In this document: piece after piece, positions 18,870 to 27,912 of the stretch
How the letters are laid out: the number at the start of each line of letters is the position of its first letter
How positions within the stretch are numbered: the stretch's first letter is position 1
Virus record (IMG/VR): IMGVR_UViG_3300030118_002802
Span: 1-36,045 of that record
Strand: one strand, 5' to 3'
Length of the DNA: 36,045 nt
Origin: a virus
Notes under the pieces: generated by a model
Databases searched by the model: none
What the model saw: the letters and a program-made list of their open reading frames with translations, nothing else
What the model was told of the DNA's origin: nothing
Translations under genes and position numbers: made by a program

Positions 18870-21230
18870 TTAGTTACCAATTTGTGGATTAAATTTATCT
18901 AATCCTATTCCACCTCCGAGTATATCATTACCCGAAGACTCGAATTTTTTAGCTTCTCTTTGATCTTTACGATCTTCTTTCATTGTGTCTACTTGCATTT
19001 TATCTTGTCGCTCACCTTGTCTCAGTTGTTGATTTAAATCAAACTCAAACTGCATAAGTTCTTTTTTAAGCTCAACTTCTCTTTGTAAGTGTACTAACCT
19101 AGCAGAAGCTCTCTGTTGTTCTAGACTAAGATCTAAATTTGACTTTTGCTCGTTTTTCTGCATTTCAGCTTGAGCAATAGCTTGTTGAGCCTGTGCTTGA
19201 GCTTGAGCTTGCGATTGTTGCATTCGCATTTGCATCTGTTGATCAACTTGTTGTTTCTTTTTTCTTTTTATTTTTAAAACCTGGTTTGCTAGTTTAATGT
19301 TTCTTATTTCTCTAATATCAATAGCATCGTCAAGTTCTATTAACTTCTGCGATAAAGCTGTTTGTATATTGTTTTCTAGCATTTGTTTTTGCTCGTCATC
19401 TGGTTCTAACTCTAAAAATATACCAAAGTCATAAAGATATAACTCAGACATTTCTTCTAAAGTCGCTACGTTATGAGCACCTAGAGTTTGAACAAAAGCA
19501 TTTTTAGTTTCTGAATATTCTAATATATCAGATATTCTAAGAGATAATCTTTCAGCTGTTTCAACTGTTAAAAACATTGAAGCGTCTAATATGTGTCTAG
19601 TAGCTACGTTTGAATTTGCTGCGGCTAGTTTTTGTACACCAACTAAAGATCTTTCAGCTGGTACGCTAGCATCTCTAGCTTCATTTAAACCTGTTACATC
19701 TCTTATCATTTGTAAGTAATAATTATAATTACCTATAAGAGCTGTCATTTTGTTACCAGCTCCTTGACCATTTGATATCTGTGTAATAGGCACTTTACCA
19801 GGGTTTGGATCACCATCAGCGTTTAAAGATCTACCAATAACACTACCCGTTTGAAAGAACATATTTAAAGCTTCTTGTGGATTGTAGTTTGTACCATTAC
19901 CTAAATCTATTTCAGCTAAACCATCAGCATCTAAATAAACACCATCAGGAACCATACGTGACATTACTTGTTGTAACTTTAAATGTGTAAGCTGTATCAT
20001 ATCAGCAAAACTAGTTATACGACTAACTAAGCTTTCTATTTTACCGTTGTACATACGTGGAGCGCATATAGCATAATTCATTTTAACTTTGTTAAAATCA
20101 CTTTTATCTCTCATCATGTTTTCAGCCATATTCCACTGTAGTAGCTTATCTGTTCCTAAAACTATAGCGCCTTCATAAACACACTCTACTTTTCTTATTA
20201 ACCTAGAATAATCCATAGCCATACCAGGAGGAGGATTAAACCCATCGTCTTTTGGTATTAACTTTTCTAAACCAACAGCTGTGGTTTTTAATTTATAAAC
20301 ATCATTTTTATATGTTTTGTAATTAAAGTACAACACTTGTATTTTATTTCTATCATTAACCTCTTTATAAGTATATCTACCACTAGGCCTTTTAGCAGAA
20401 CTTTGTATATCTTTTAAATCTGACTCTGTAAGATCTGGAAACTGTCTAGCTAATTCATTTATAGGTATTGTTTTCACTTCACCTATATAATATATATCTT
20501 CAAAGTAAGGTGATTCACAATATGAGTAAACAACGTTTGCTGGATCTACATATTCTACAGTGGCACCTTCGCTATAATTAAAGTTAGTTTTAACACAACC
20601 TATACCTAAAACAGTTAGATCATATAAAACTCTTCTTTTTATATTATCATAATTACACCCTTTTAATAAAGTATCTAAAGCTTGCTCTTCAGCTATTTCA
20701 ACAGCCTGCTTATAGTTTAATTGCATGTGTAATTCTAACTCTTCTTTTGATTCAGGTATATCTTGAGGAGCGTTTTCGTTTAAGTTTATATTAAACATTT
20801 GTTGAGCTTGGTTGTTAAAAGCTTTGTTTTGCATATCTCTTTGCAAAGACTCCATATACTTAGTTCTTTTATCTACGCCGTACTGATCCTGTGAATATGC
20901 TTTTATATGAAACATTCTATTGTCCATACCATTAACAACTATATCTACAAACTTAGGTATAATAGGAACTGGCTTCCAGTCTAAGTTTAAGTAGCTTAAG
21001 TCACCGTTAATAGATAACTCATCTTTATATTTTTGTATTGATTGCTCGCCCCTAGCATAAAGCCTAAGCCTATGAAAATTACTTTGAGTATCTAAATATT
21101 TACCAGCGTTATTACCGCTAAACCACTCAGCTTCTATAGCTCTAGCAACTTTAAGCCCATATTCAGGACTCATTTTTTCCATATCACTTACAGTTTGTGA
21201 AGGAAAATTTATATGTACTGACTCAGTCAT
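18870..21230 (-). CDS. Portal protein
   Basis: This 786-residue protein is directly downstream of the large terminase gene, overlapping it by 4 nt (ATGA). The N-terminal half has the mixed helix/strand character of portals, with WKPVPIIPKFVDIVVNGMDNR and later VEYVDPANVVYSYCESPYFEDIYYIGE, patterns I associate with large podovirus portals. From about residue 660 the protein becomes a Gln/Ala/Met-rich helix (QAQAQAQAQQAIAQAEMQ) and then a charged coiled coil, like the long barrel or tail extension of podovirus portals. It forms the DNA channel at the capsid vertex. Size and order are both as expected. Confidence 0.85.
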   Translation of the reverse strand: MTESVHINFPSQTVSDMEKMSPEYGLKVARAIEAEWFSGNNAGKYLDTQSNFHRLRLYARGEQSIQKYKDELSINGDLSYLNLDWKPVPIIPKFVDIVVNGMDNRMFHIKAYSQDQYGVDKRTKYMESLQRDMQNKAFNNQAQQMFNINLNENAPQDIPESKEELELHMQLNYKQAVEIAEEQALDTLLKGCNYDNIKRRVLYDLTVLGIGCVKTNFNYSEGATVEYVDPANVVYSYCESPYFEDIYYIGEVKTIPINELARQFPDLTESDLKDIQSSAKRPSGRYTYKEVNDRNKIQVLYFNYKTYKNDVYKLKTTAVGLEKLIPKDDGFNPPPGMAMDYSRLIRKVECVYEGAIVLGTDKLLQWNMAENMMRDKSDFNKVKMNYAICAPRMYNGKIESLVSRITSFADMIQLTHLKLQQVMSRMVPDGVYLDADGLAEIDLGNGTNYNPQEALNMFFQTGSVIGRSLNADGDPNPGKVPITQISNGQGAGNKMTALIGNYNYYLQMIRDVTGLNEARDASVPAERSLVGVQKLAAANSNVATRHILDASMFLTVETAERLSLRISDILEYSETKNAFVQTLGAHNVATLEEMSELYLYDFGIFLELEPDDEQKQMLENNIQTALSQKLIELDDAIDIREIRNIKLANQVLKIKRKKKQQVDQQMQMRMQQSQAQAQAQAQQAIAQAEMQKNEQKSNLDLSLEQQRASARLVHLQREVELKKELMQFEFDLNQQLRQGERQDKMQVDTMKEDRKDQREAKKFESSGNDILGGGIGLDKFNPQIGN

Positions 21231-23452
21231 ATTTTATTATTTATTATTTTGGACATATATCCTTTATTGTTATATCTTGCTATGTTAAGGTTTACTGGTG
21301 TTCTTTCTACTTTTACGTTAGGCGCGTATAAATGTCTATTACAAGCCATAACTGCTAAACCACTACTTATAGAAGCATCGTGTTTAGTTCTTTTATTTAT
21401 ATCAAATTTGCTCCAATCATTTAATGTGTCATTAAAATACATCGTACCATAATTACCATCACCTAAATGACCTACAAAATTATTTATATACATTTCTATA
21501 GCAGCCGCATGAGCTTGTTTTATATCTTCGCTAGAGTTAGGTATACCACCTATTTCTTTTTCTGTTGCAGATAATTTATTCCAAATCTTATCTGGCCTGT
21601 TCATACTAAAACCTCTATAGCCTCTTCTTCTAAAATGATATAATAATCTTGGTTTGTTATTCTCTGCAAGTATAGGCATACCGTAAAACACACATGCCAT
21701 TAACACGTCTTCAAAAAATATTTCCGCGGTTTGTGGTCTTGATATGTATTCTAAAAAAAACGAGCTTGGTGGCGCGTCTTCCATAGAGTATTTTGTTAAA
21801 CCGTGTAAAGACCCATTAGAACCTCTACCATCTACTGTTCCTGATATGTCATAACTATCACAACCAAAAGCACCTATGTGCTCGTTACCAGGATATTTTA
21901 TACCGTTTTTTACAAACATCTTGTTTTGAAGATGAACTGGCGGCACCCAGCTTATTTTAAATCTACCACTTGGATCAGGATTAAAAATAACTTGTGTATC
22001 TTTTATTCCATTTACCCAACTAAAATTACCCGTGTTAACAGGTGAGTTATATCTACTTCCTTCGTTATAGTCTATTTGCTCGTATATTTTTATAAGATTA
22101 AATAAACTATTCTTTGTTTCATCTCTAAACGCGTGCTCTACAGTTCTTGGAAACTGTCTGTAAAATTCGTTTAACGCATCTTGATCATCTTTTAATCCAT
22201 CAGCTTCATTCTCCCAACTATCAATAACACCTATATCTATTAATTCTCCATCTGGTCCGTAGACATCATCACTTGGATTATTAAAGACTGGACTTCCGTA
22301 TTCGTCAATAAATCCTTCGTAGTTCCACTCCATTGGGATAAAGAGAGAATAAAGGCCAGACTTTGTCTGTCCATTACGATTTCGCTTTGTAACATCTGAA
22401 TCATTATATATCTTTTTAAAATTGTTACCTCCTTTATCCAAAGCGTTTGAAGTACTACCCATCATACACTTACCAACTATTCTACTACCTAGCCTTAAAC
22501 ATGTCTTTGTTACACGCCAGTTATTTAATATATTGTCAGGCCTTTCCCATTTACCACTTTCATCGTGCACTAATAGATTAAGTTTTTCACCATCATAACT
22601 ATTATCACCTGTATTTTTCCAATCTATAGTAGTGTCTAAACCTTCTATCTCTTCAACTTTTTCGTTAGCCGTTATCTTTTTTCTAGTAAACTTACTAGCT
22701 GGTACTCTATACGCTAGTTCTGACTTAGGTCTATCCATACCGTCTTGTATAGGTTTAAAGAAAAAAGGATAGTTAATACTAATAGGTACAACTTTATCCG
22801 TAAACATTTTCTTTGCGTCAGCACCACTTTTCGATAGTATACCATATCTAGCATCACTTGATATAGTAGCCAAATTAACTGTTTCAGCACTACTCATAAA
22901 AGAAAAACCGCTACGTCTGTTTTTTAAATAACACATACCGTAACAGCGTTTATCAGCTTTACAAGCTTCCCAAAATATAAAGAACAGTCTATTAGCTTCT
23001 CTAAAATCTGGAGCACCTACATCTATTTTACTCCATTGTAAATACATATAATGAGCGCCAGTTATATATGTTGGCTTTTTATTGTTCATAAACCAAAAGC
23101 CTTCGTCTCTACGTTTGAACTCTTCGTCTATATAATCGTACCACTGCTCTTTTGATTCTTCAGGATAACTACGCCAATCAAATATATTCTTTAGTTTACT
23201 TAATTCTTTAGGATATTCTATTTTTTGCCATTTGCTTTTTTCATTGGCGTGCACGTGCACTGGTTCCAACGGCAAAGCAATTCGCAACCCTTGTATTTCA
23301 AGTATCTTACCAATCCTACCAGTTTTTGATATAACCACGATATCGTTTTCTTTATTGTATCCATATTTCCATTTTTTAGATTTGTTAAGTCGGTTAATAG
23401 TGTTTCTTTTAACCGGTTCAATTATTTTATATAAACTCTGTTTGTAACTCAT
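21227..23452 (-). CDS. terL: Terminase large subunit
   Basis: This 741-residue packaging motor has an ATPase domain with a deviant Walker A, LKNRRSGFSF (176-185), a Walker B with catalytic Glu, LNLLVHDES (291-299), and a coupling motif, MGSTSNALDKGG (331-342). In the C-terminal nuclease half, GAFGCDSYDISG (about residue 540) carries acidic residues that could bind metal. The protein cleaves concatemers and pumps DNA through the portal encoded next. It overlaps the upstream small gene and the downstream portal by 4 nt each, so terminase and portal are translationally coupled. It is somewhat longer than typical terminases (450-650), mainly through an N-terminal region of about 110 residues. Confidence 0.9.
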   Translation of the reverse strand: MSYKQSLYKIIEPVKRNTINRLNKSKKWKYGYNKENDIVVISKTGRIGKILEIQGLRIALPLEPVHVHANEKSKWQKIEYPKELSKLKNIFDWRSYPEESKEQWYDYIDEEFKRRDEGFWFMNNKKPTYITGAHYMYLQWSKIDVGAPDFREANRLFFIFWEACKADKRCYGMCYLKNRRSGFSFMSSAETVNLATISSDARYGILSKSGADAKKMFTDKVVPISINYPFFFKPIQDGMDRPKSELAYRVPASKFTRKKITANEKVEEIEGLDTTIDWKNTGDNSYDGEKLNLLVHDESGKWERPDNILNNWRVTKTCLRLGSRIVGKCMMGSTSNALDKGGNNFKKIYNDSDVTKRNRNGQTKSGLYSLFIPMEWNYEGFIDEYGSPVFNNPSDDVYGPDGELIDIGVIDSWENEADGLKDDQDALNEFYRQFPRTVEHAFRDETKNSLFNLIKIYEQIDYNEGSRYNSPVNTGNFSWVNGIKDTQVIFNPDPSGRFKISWVPPVHLQNKMFVKNGIKYPGNEHIGAFGCDSYDISGTVDGRGSNGSLHGLTKYSMEDAPPSSFFLEYISRPQTAEIFFEDVLMACVFYGMPILAENNKPRLLYHFRRRGYRGFSMNRPDKIWNKLSATEKEIGGIPNSSEDIKQAHAAAIEMYINNFVGHLGDGNYGTMYFNDTLNDWSKFDINKRTKHDASISSGLAVMACNRHLYAPNVKVERTPVNLNIARYNNKGYMSKIINNKI

Positions 23453-23727
23453 TTCGATCTACCTTCTGCAAAACCTTTAAAAGCTTTAGTCTTTTTCTCT
23501 TCTTTTGTTTTACCTTCTAATATGTTTTCTTCCTCTTGTATACGATTAAGTATTTCAAAAGCATCAAATATAGCTAGCTTTTTTGTAGCAGCTGCGTTTT
23601 TTAACCTATCAGCAGAAACATCATCATCTGTATTAGTAATAATCTTTTCTTTAGCAACGTTGATTAATTCTTCTACAGCTTTATGCCCAGCTTGGATTAT
23701 AAGTTTCTTCGTTTCCTTTATGTCCAT
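23449..23727 (-). CDS. Putative small terminase subunit
   Basis: This 92-residue, mostly helical, highly charged protein is encoded immediately before the large terminase with a 4-nt overlap. Small terminase subunits bind packaging sites and form rings, and their genes usually precede the large subunit. The Ala-rich helix around residues 44-66 and the charged C-terminus are compatible, but no clear helix-turn-helix is visible and the protein is short. Its only Met start lies inside the preceding GroES-like gene, giving an unusual 47-nt overlap in another frame. Identification is from position. Confidence 0.5.
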   Translation of the reverse strand: MDIKETKKLIIQAGHKAVEELINVAKEKIITNTDDDVSADRLKNAAATKKLAIFDAFEILNRIQEEENILEGKTKEEKKTKAFKGFAEGRSK

Positions 23728-24259
23728 ATTTAATTGTAATAAAATTTTTCATAACTCTATACATCTTGTTATTGTCTACGATAAACTCGTATTCACTTCC
23801 AGGCTCAAAACCAACTACATCACCTTTTTTAAAATTATCAGAATCAAAAGCAACTACTCCTTTAAGTTTTACTTCTTTGTCTAAAGTGTACTTGTTTTTA
23901 TCTTTTATAGGTTTTACAAAACAAAAACCTTTTAATGCTTTCCACTCTTTTCTTTTATAAGCAAATATTTGATCTAAAGAAACTAAATACCTGTTTTCAG
24001 ATAAAAAACATCTACTATTTTTTTCTATACCTTTAACGTTATGCCACCTGCGAAAAACATTGTGATGTACAATAATAATATCACCTACTTTTATTTCTGT
24101 TTCAAAAGCTATAGGTACAGATATAACTTTACCAATCCTATTTATAAACTCATGATTAAATATTTCGCTATTTAACACAAGTTTTTTATTACCAACCTCA
24201 ACCTCATTATTGTACCTTTCACCTACAGGCTCTACAATAAAATCAAAAACTGGCTTCAT
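23681..24259 (-). CDS. Tandem GroES-like (co-chaperonin-fold) protein
   Basis: This 192-residue protein contains two segments with the GroES beta-barrel pattern. Segment 1 is at about 5-100: FDFIVEPVGE, KKLVLNS, RIGKVISVP, EIKVGDIIIVHHN, then a closing YLVSLDQIFAY. Segment 2 is at about 109-178: KGFCFVKPI, KGVVAFDSDNFKKGDVVGFEPGSEYEFIVDNNKMYRVMKNFITIKY. GroES subunits normally have one barrel. The first domain keeps a possible short mobile-loop-like segment; the second has lost it. I recall similar double-domain proteins annotated as GroES in other marine phages. It lies away from the separate groES-groEL pair, next to terminase, so it may serve particle assembly. Chaperonin binding is inferred. 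Confidence 0.65.
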   Translation of the reverse strand: MKPVFDFIVEPVGERYNNEVEVGNKKLVLNSEIFNHEFINRIGKVISVPIAFETEIKVGDIIIVHHNVFRRWHNVKGIEKNSRCFLSENRYLVSLDQIFAYKRKEWKALKGFCFVKPIKDKNKYTLDKEVKLKGVVAFDSDNFKKGDVVGFEPGSEYEFIVDNNKMYRVMKNFITIKYGHKGNEETYNPSWA

Positions 24260-24480
24260 TAATACTCCAAGTTATATTCAACAGATATAGCCATGTTTTT
24301 ATTAAAGTCTTTCCAAGGTATAACAACATTGTTTTTTCTAATATAAACAGAGTACTTATCTTTTTCTTCTAGTATATCGCAAATAGTATGCCCACCGTAA
24401 ACATCTTGACCAACGGCATAATGCATAGCATCGTTTTTATAATCTTTACCTATAGTAATCTTTCTAATTATGTGATTCAT
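24259..24480 (-). CDS. Conserved phage protein of unknown function
   Basis: This 73-residue protein is predicted to be a small beta fold. Its core, GGHTICDILEE...YSVYIRKNNVVIPWKDFNKNMAISVEYNLEY, is a pattern I recall from other marine phage genomes next to the coiled-coil gene upstream. No catalytic residues are apparent. Its stop overlaps the start of the tandem GroES-like gene (TAATG), and its start overlaps the end of the 90-residue gene by 17 nt, so it is embedded in a coupled set. Confidence 0.6.
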   Translation of the reverse strand: MNHIIRKITIGKDYKNDAMHYAVGQDVYGGHTICDILEEKDKYSVYIRKNNVVIPWKDFNKNMAISVEYNLEY

Positions 24481-24736
24481 TGTATTTAATTTTTCCGCTT
24501 TGAATATCTACATCTGTAGTTCCGTATTCTTTTTTAAGCTCTTCTTGTAGCTTTCTTATGCTTTCTGTAATACCTAGGTGCATGTGAACAAGCTCATGTT
24601 TTCTAGCTTCTAATTGACCTATATCAAACTGTACCTTGTTTATTTGTGAAACAAGAGTTTGCATTTGTTGTAATTGTTTGTCTGAAATTTTTTCAGCCTT
24701 AAGGTTTTTAACCTTAGGAGTTTTTCTTTTTGCCAT
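24464..24736 (-). CDS. Small coiled-coil protein
   Basis: This 90-residue protein has a Lys-rich start (residues 1-15), a long amphipathic helix with coiled-coil character at about 18-70 (KISDKQLQQMQTLVSQINKVQFDIGQLEARKHELVHMHLGITESIRKLQEELKKEYG, given here in words as a continuous heptad-like stretch), and a short C-terminal strand ending DVDIQSGKIKY. Proteins of this shape are widespread beside holin and terminase genes in marine phages. A role as an oligomerising partner is possible, but the function is unknown. Confidence 0.6.
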   Translation of the reverse strand: MAKRKTPKVKNLKAEKISDKQLQQMQTLVSQINKVQFDIGQLEARKHELVHMHLGITESIRKLQEELKKEYGTTDVDIQSGKIKYNESHN

Positions 24737-24756
24737 TTTATTTAATTTAAGTTAAT

Positions 24757-25143
24757 TTATTTTTTCACTTTCTCTAGTGATCTACCACCAAAGTACGCAC
24801 CAATAACAGTTATTAGTACTAATTGTAATAAGTCCACCCATGATGCTTTAACTTCAAATGATATAACACCAGCGTCTATAAATATTAATAACACTGTTGA
24901 TACACATAAGAATATTAAAACTAGTGGTCTTATGTTTTTTGATAACCAAGAATCAGAAGCCATATCGACTTTCCATCTTTCAGTTACTTGCTTTTGCATT
25001 TCAGCTTCGTAACCCATTATCATTTCTTTTATTTGTTTTTCTGCTTCAAGCTTTTCTTCTTTTGAAGTGTGTAAGTTATCTATAACCCCACCAACACTTT
25101 TAACTAGTTCAGTAGCTCCGCTTGAAAATAGTTTATTTAACAT
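24757..25143 (-). CDS. Holin, 3TM family
   Basis: This is a 128-residue inner-membrane protein. Residues 20-60 are a charged helix, residues about 72-91 (IRPLVLIFLCVSTVLLIFID) a membrane segment, and residues 102-120 (WVDLLQLVLITVIGAYFGG) a second one, ending RSLEKVKK. The sequence WLSKNIRPLVLIF and the AYFGGRSLEK end are the signature of the 3TM phage holin family. Holins permeabilise the inner membrane at the end of infection to release or activate the endolysin. No endolysin was recognised in this window, so it is either outside it or one of the unknown neighbours. Confidence 0.8.
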   Translation of the reverse strand: MLNKLFSSGATELVKSVGGVIDNLHTSKEEKLEAEKQIKEMIMGYEAEMQKQVTERWKVDMASDSWLSKNIRPLVLIFLCVSTVLLIFIDAGVISFEVKASWVDLLQLVLITVIGAYFGGRSLEKVKK

Positions 25144-25145
25144 AT

Positions 25146-25385
25146 TTATTTTTTTCGTTTCATAAATTTTTGAGATCCAGGTGTTAATCCTTCTCTTTGA
25201 AGCTTTTGTATTTTTAATGGATCTTCAAAGCCAGGGTCTATTTTTCTAGTATCAAACCCTTCATCATCATAATTAGTTGGAACTTTATACGTTTCTTCTT
25301 TTAGTTCTATCTTTTCAGCTACAGGCCCAACTTTCTTTTTAGTTAAGTCAAATTTAAATACTGGTTCTTTTTGTTTGAATGCCAT
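25146..25385 (-). CDS. Small MAFK-type protein
   Basis: This 79-residue protein begins MAFKQKEPVFKFDLTKKK and is otherwise polar, Lys/Glu/Pro-rich and probably extended, ending in a basic KFMKRKK. It shares the MAFK opening with the neighbouring gene (MAFKMKRPVFKDK) and, more loosely, with the 207- and 149-residue genes further upstream. It ends 2 bases before the holin start. It may be a small virion or assembly protein; nothing in it points to an enzyme. Confidence 0.55.
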   Translation of the reverse strand: MAFKQKEPVFKFDLTKKKVGPVAEKIELKEETYKVPTNYDDEGFDTRKIDPGFEDPLKIQKLQREGLTPGSQKFMKRKK

Positions 25386-25388
25386 AAT

Positions 25389-25658
25389 TTAATCTTTTTC
25401 ATCGAACATCTTTGGAGTTCTACCACTAATATCACCTAAAGCGTTTAATATTTGAGACTCTGATTTGTTGTTTTTGATTTGAAATATTTTATCATCTTCG
25501 CTTAAACCATCAAACGTTTTTTTAGCCCAACTAGGAAGCTTTCCGTATAGTGGGTGTTTCAATTTACTTACAGCTTTTAAAGTTATTTTTTCAGAAGCAC
25601 TTTCGCCAGCGCCTGTGTGTTTATCTTTAAAAACCGGCCTTTTCATTTTAAATGCCAT
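25389..25658 (-). CDS. Small MAFK-type protein, paralogue of its neighbour at the N-terminus
   Basis: This 89-residue protein begins MAFKMKRPVFKDKHTG and has a later part with short helices (LPSWAKKTFDGLSEDDKIF, SESQILNALGD). The MAFKxKxPVFK opening is nearly identical to that of the next gene, while the remainder differs. This looks like a shared N-terminal tag rather than overall duplication. Function unknown; compact late-gene placement suggests a minor virion or assembly protein. Confidence 0.55.
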   Translation of the reverse strand: MAFKMKRPVFKDKHTGAGESASEKITLKAVSKLKHPLYGKLPSWAKKTFDGLSEDDKIFQIKNNKSESQILNALGDISGRTPKMFDEKD

Positions 25659-25659
25659 A

Positions 25660-26100
25660 TTATCTGTCTTTGTCTTTGATCATATCATCTATAGCTTTAT
25701 TATAAACTTTATCAGTATACGATCGGTTATTAAAAAATATACTTCTTTCTGACGTTGGTAAGTCTTCTTCACCTAGAAGTATCCTATATATCCTGCTTAT
25801 TAGTTGAGAGCATTTAAAAGAAGTTTTAAATATAGAATACTTAATACTAGTTCTATTTCTATGCCTCCACGTTTCTATCCAACCTTGTTTTCTAAGTTTA
25901 TCCCACCTACCTTTATTCCAACTCATAATGTAAGTTCCATCTATAAACTCTTGTCTAGTGAACCTACCTTTACAATCTAGGTAAACTAACAGCTCTAGTT
26001 CAGCATCTGTTAAGTCGTTTGTTTTACAAGCCCACTTTCTAACAAGCCTATAATATTTAAACAAACTTAAGTCTCTTATATCTTGAGCCGTAAGTCTCAC
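25660..26100 (-). CDS. Winged-helix (MarR-like) DNA-binding protein
   Basis: This 146-residue protein has, over residues about 30-100, the spacing of a winged helix: LTDAELELLVYLDCKGRFTRQEFIDG (helices 2-3), then WNKGRWDKLRKQGWIETW (recognition helix and strand), then HRNRTSIKYSIF (the wing). I recall similar proteins among genes of marine Bacteroidetes phages, in the same region as the chaperonin genes. It probably regulates late transcription or modifies host expression. Its start overlaps the groES stop by 4 nt. The target sites are unknown; the inverted elements in the 30.2-30.6 kb region are candidates. Confidence 0.6.
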   Translation of the reverse strand: MRLTAQDIRDLSLFKYYRLVRKWACKTNDLTDAELELLVYLDCKGRFTRQEFIDGTYIMSWNKGRWDKLRKQGWIETWRHRNRTSIKYSIFKTSFKCSQLISRIYRILLGEEDLPTSERSIFFNNRSYTDKVYNKAIDDMIKDKDR

Positions 26101-26354
26101 TCTACTATAACAACGTCTTTTACTGTAATTACATGGTAAAGCTCTTCATTTAAAGTAATACCATGACCAGCATGTTTATCGTAGTATATAGAATCGTTTT
26201 CTTTTATAAAATCTATATTTTCACCAACAGATATTACTTTAGCCTTTAAGTACCTATTGTCTTGATCTAGTTTTTCTGTTAGTATTAAGCCACCTATTTT
26301 TTTAGGCTTTACTTTTTCTTTTTTTATAATTAAATAATAATTAACTGCTTTCAT
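26097..26354 (-). CDS. groES: GroES-like co-chaperonin
   Basis: This 85-residue protein (E. coli GroES is 97) shows YYLIIKKEKVKPKKIGGLILTEK, corresponding to the first strand and mobile loop with the GGIVLT-like tripeptide region (here GGLILT). KAKVISVGENID then follows, and it ends with the barrel-closing strands YHVITVKDVVIVE. The usual roof loop is shortened. It should cap the GroEL ring encoded immediately upstream, with which it overlaps by 14 nt, so the two are co-translated. It probably helps fold a phage virion protein. Confidence 0.85.
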   Translation of the reverse strand: MKAVNYYLIIKKEKVKPKKIGGLILTEKLDQDNRYLKAKVISVGENIDFIKENDSIYYDKHAGHGITLNEELYHVITVKDVVIVE

Positions 26355-27912
26355 CTACTCTTATATTTGAAATTACACAATCAGCTGATATGATAGTTGA
26401 AACAACACTTACAGCGTTTTTAAGTGCTGACTTAGTTACAAGCACTGGATCTATAATACCGTGTTTTATCATATCAACACTTTCACCAGTAACAACATCT
26501 ACACCTAAACCTTTTTCAGGCCTTGGCGCTGTTTGTTCTAGACCAGCGTTATCAAGTATAGTGTGAAATGGAAAAGCTATAGACTCAAGTAGTATTTCTT
26601 CACCTTTGTTTTCTGCAGCTATACTTTGAGAAGCATTTAATAACGCTACACCTCCACCTGGTACAATACCTTCTTGTAAAGCTGCTTTTGTAGCATGTAT
26701 AGCATCTTCTACTCTATCTCTTTTTTCTTTTAGCTCTACTTCAGAGTCAGCACCTACTTTTACTATACCAACACTACCAGAAAGCATAGACAGTCTTGAT
26801 TCCAACATAGTTTTTATAAAACCGTCTTTCTCTTTTTTAATTAGTTTTTCTACTTGTTTTATTCTTTCGTTTAAATCTTCATGGTTTTCGTCATCAATAG
26901 TTAAAACTGTGCTTCTTGTATCTGTTACGCAATAATCTGCTTCTCCTAAATGATCTGGTGTTATCATGTTCATGTCATCACCTAGCTCTTCGTTTATTAC
27001 AGTAGCACCTGTTAATACAGCTAAATCTTCACAAGTATCTTTTTTAGTGTGACCAAAGCCTGGTAAATCAATTATATTTACTTTTATATTACCTTTAGCT
27101 TTATTCATTAACATAGCAGATTTTACTTGTTGAGCAACAGGAGCTACAATAAGCATAGGTCTATTGTTCTGTATAGCATACTCTAATACTATTTGTATTT
27201 TTCTAACATTAGGTATTTCGTCCATACATATTAAAACTAGTGGTTTTTCTAATTCACAAGTTTGATTGTCTGTGTTGTTTATGAAATGTGGTGAGGTTAA
27301 TGGGCATTTTATTTGAACACCATCAACAACATCTACATAAGTATCGTTTGTTTCAGAGTTTTCCATCAAAACAACACCATTTTTACCTACTATATTATAA
27401 GCTTTTGATATTATTTTACCTAAATCAATATCGTTATTACAAGATATAGTAGCTACATTGTCTAACATTTTAGAATCTACTTCTATTTTGTTAGAATCTA
27501 AGTATTCTATTACTTTTTTATAAGCGCTTTGCATACCGTCTTTTATTTCTCTAAGACTATTGTCGCTTGATTTGTTTTTGTAAAAGTTTTTGATTAGTGA
27601 TTCTGCTAAAACTGTAGCGGTTGTTGTCCCGTCACCAGCTTCTTTAACTGTATTTTGTGCAGATTGTTTGATTAAGGTTGCTCCCATGTTTTCAACCGGA
27701 TCATATAAGACTACGCTTTCCGCAACGGTTACACCATCTTTTGTGATTACCGGTTTGCCGCGTCCATCTTCGTATATTACGCATTTACCTCCTGCGCCTA
27801 ATGTGGATTTAACGGCTTTTGCTAGCTTTTCTACGCCAGCTATTACTTTATTTTGCGCTTCCTCGCCAAAATTAAGGTTTTTGACGAGTAAACTTGGTAA
27901 GTTGTACTCCAT
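26341..27912 (-). CDS. groEL: GroEL chaperonin, phage-encoded
   Basis: This 523-residue protein is complete over all three chaperonin domains. ATP-binding and hydrolysis residues are conserved: ITKDGVTVA with Asp59 (E. coli Asp52), GDGTTT at 93-98 with Asp94 (Asp87), and VEDAIHATKAA with Asp403 (Asp398), followed by PGGG at 418-421. The apical domain has PLTSPHFIN where E. coli has YLSPYFIN, so substrate and GroES-facing aromatic residues are changed. The flexible Gly-Gly-Met tail is missing; the protein ends IRVDESS. It pairs with the overlapping groES. Phage GroELs are known from a few large and marine phages and probably fold capsid or tail proteins. Confidence 0.93.
   Translation of the reverse strand: MEYNLPSLLVKNLNFGEEAQNKVIAGVEKLAKAVKSTLGAGGKCVIYEDGRGKPVITKDGVTVAESVVLYDPVENMGATLIKQSAQNTVKEAGDGTTTATVLAESLIKNFYKNKSSDNSLREIKDGMQSAYKKVIEYLDSNKIEVDSKMLDNVATISCNNDIDLGKIISKAYNIVGKNGVVLMENSETNDTYVDVVDGVQIKCPLTSPHFINNTDNQTCELEKPLVLICMDEIPNVRKIQIVLEYAIQNNRPMLIVAPVAQQVKSAMLMNKAKGNIKVNIIDLPGFGHTKKDTCEDLAVLTGATVINEELGDDMNMITPDHLGEADYCVTDTRSTVLTIDDENHEDLNERIKQVEKLIKKEKDGFIKTMLESRLSMLSGSVGIVKVGADSEVELKEKRDRVEDAIHATKAALQEGIVPGGGVALLNASQSIAAENKGEEILLESIAFPFHTILDNAGLEQTAPRPEKGLGVDVVTGESVDMIKHGIIDPVLVTKSALKNAVSVVSTIISADCVISNIRVDESS

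Noticed and set aside
26097-27912. groEL/groES as bacterial chromosome, implying a prophage border
   Set aside because: Both genes are embedded in the late phage arm with coupled phage genes on each side, lack the GGM tail and have altered apical residues; no integrase or att repeat was seen.
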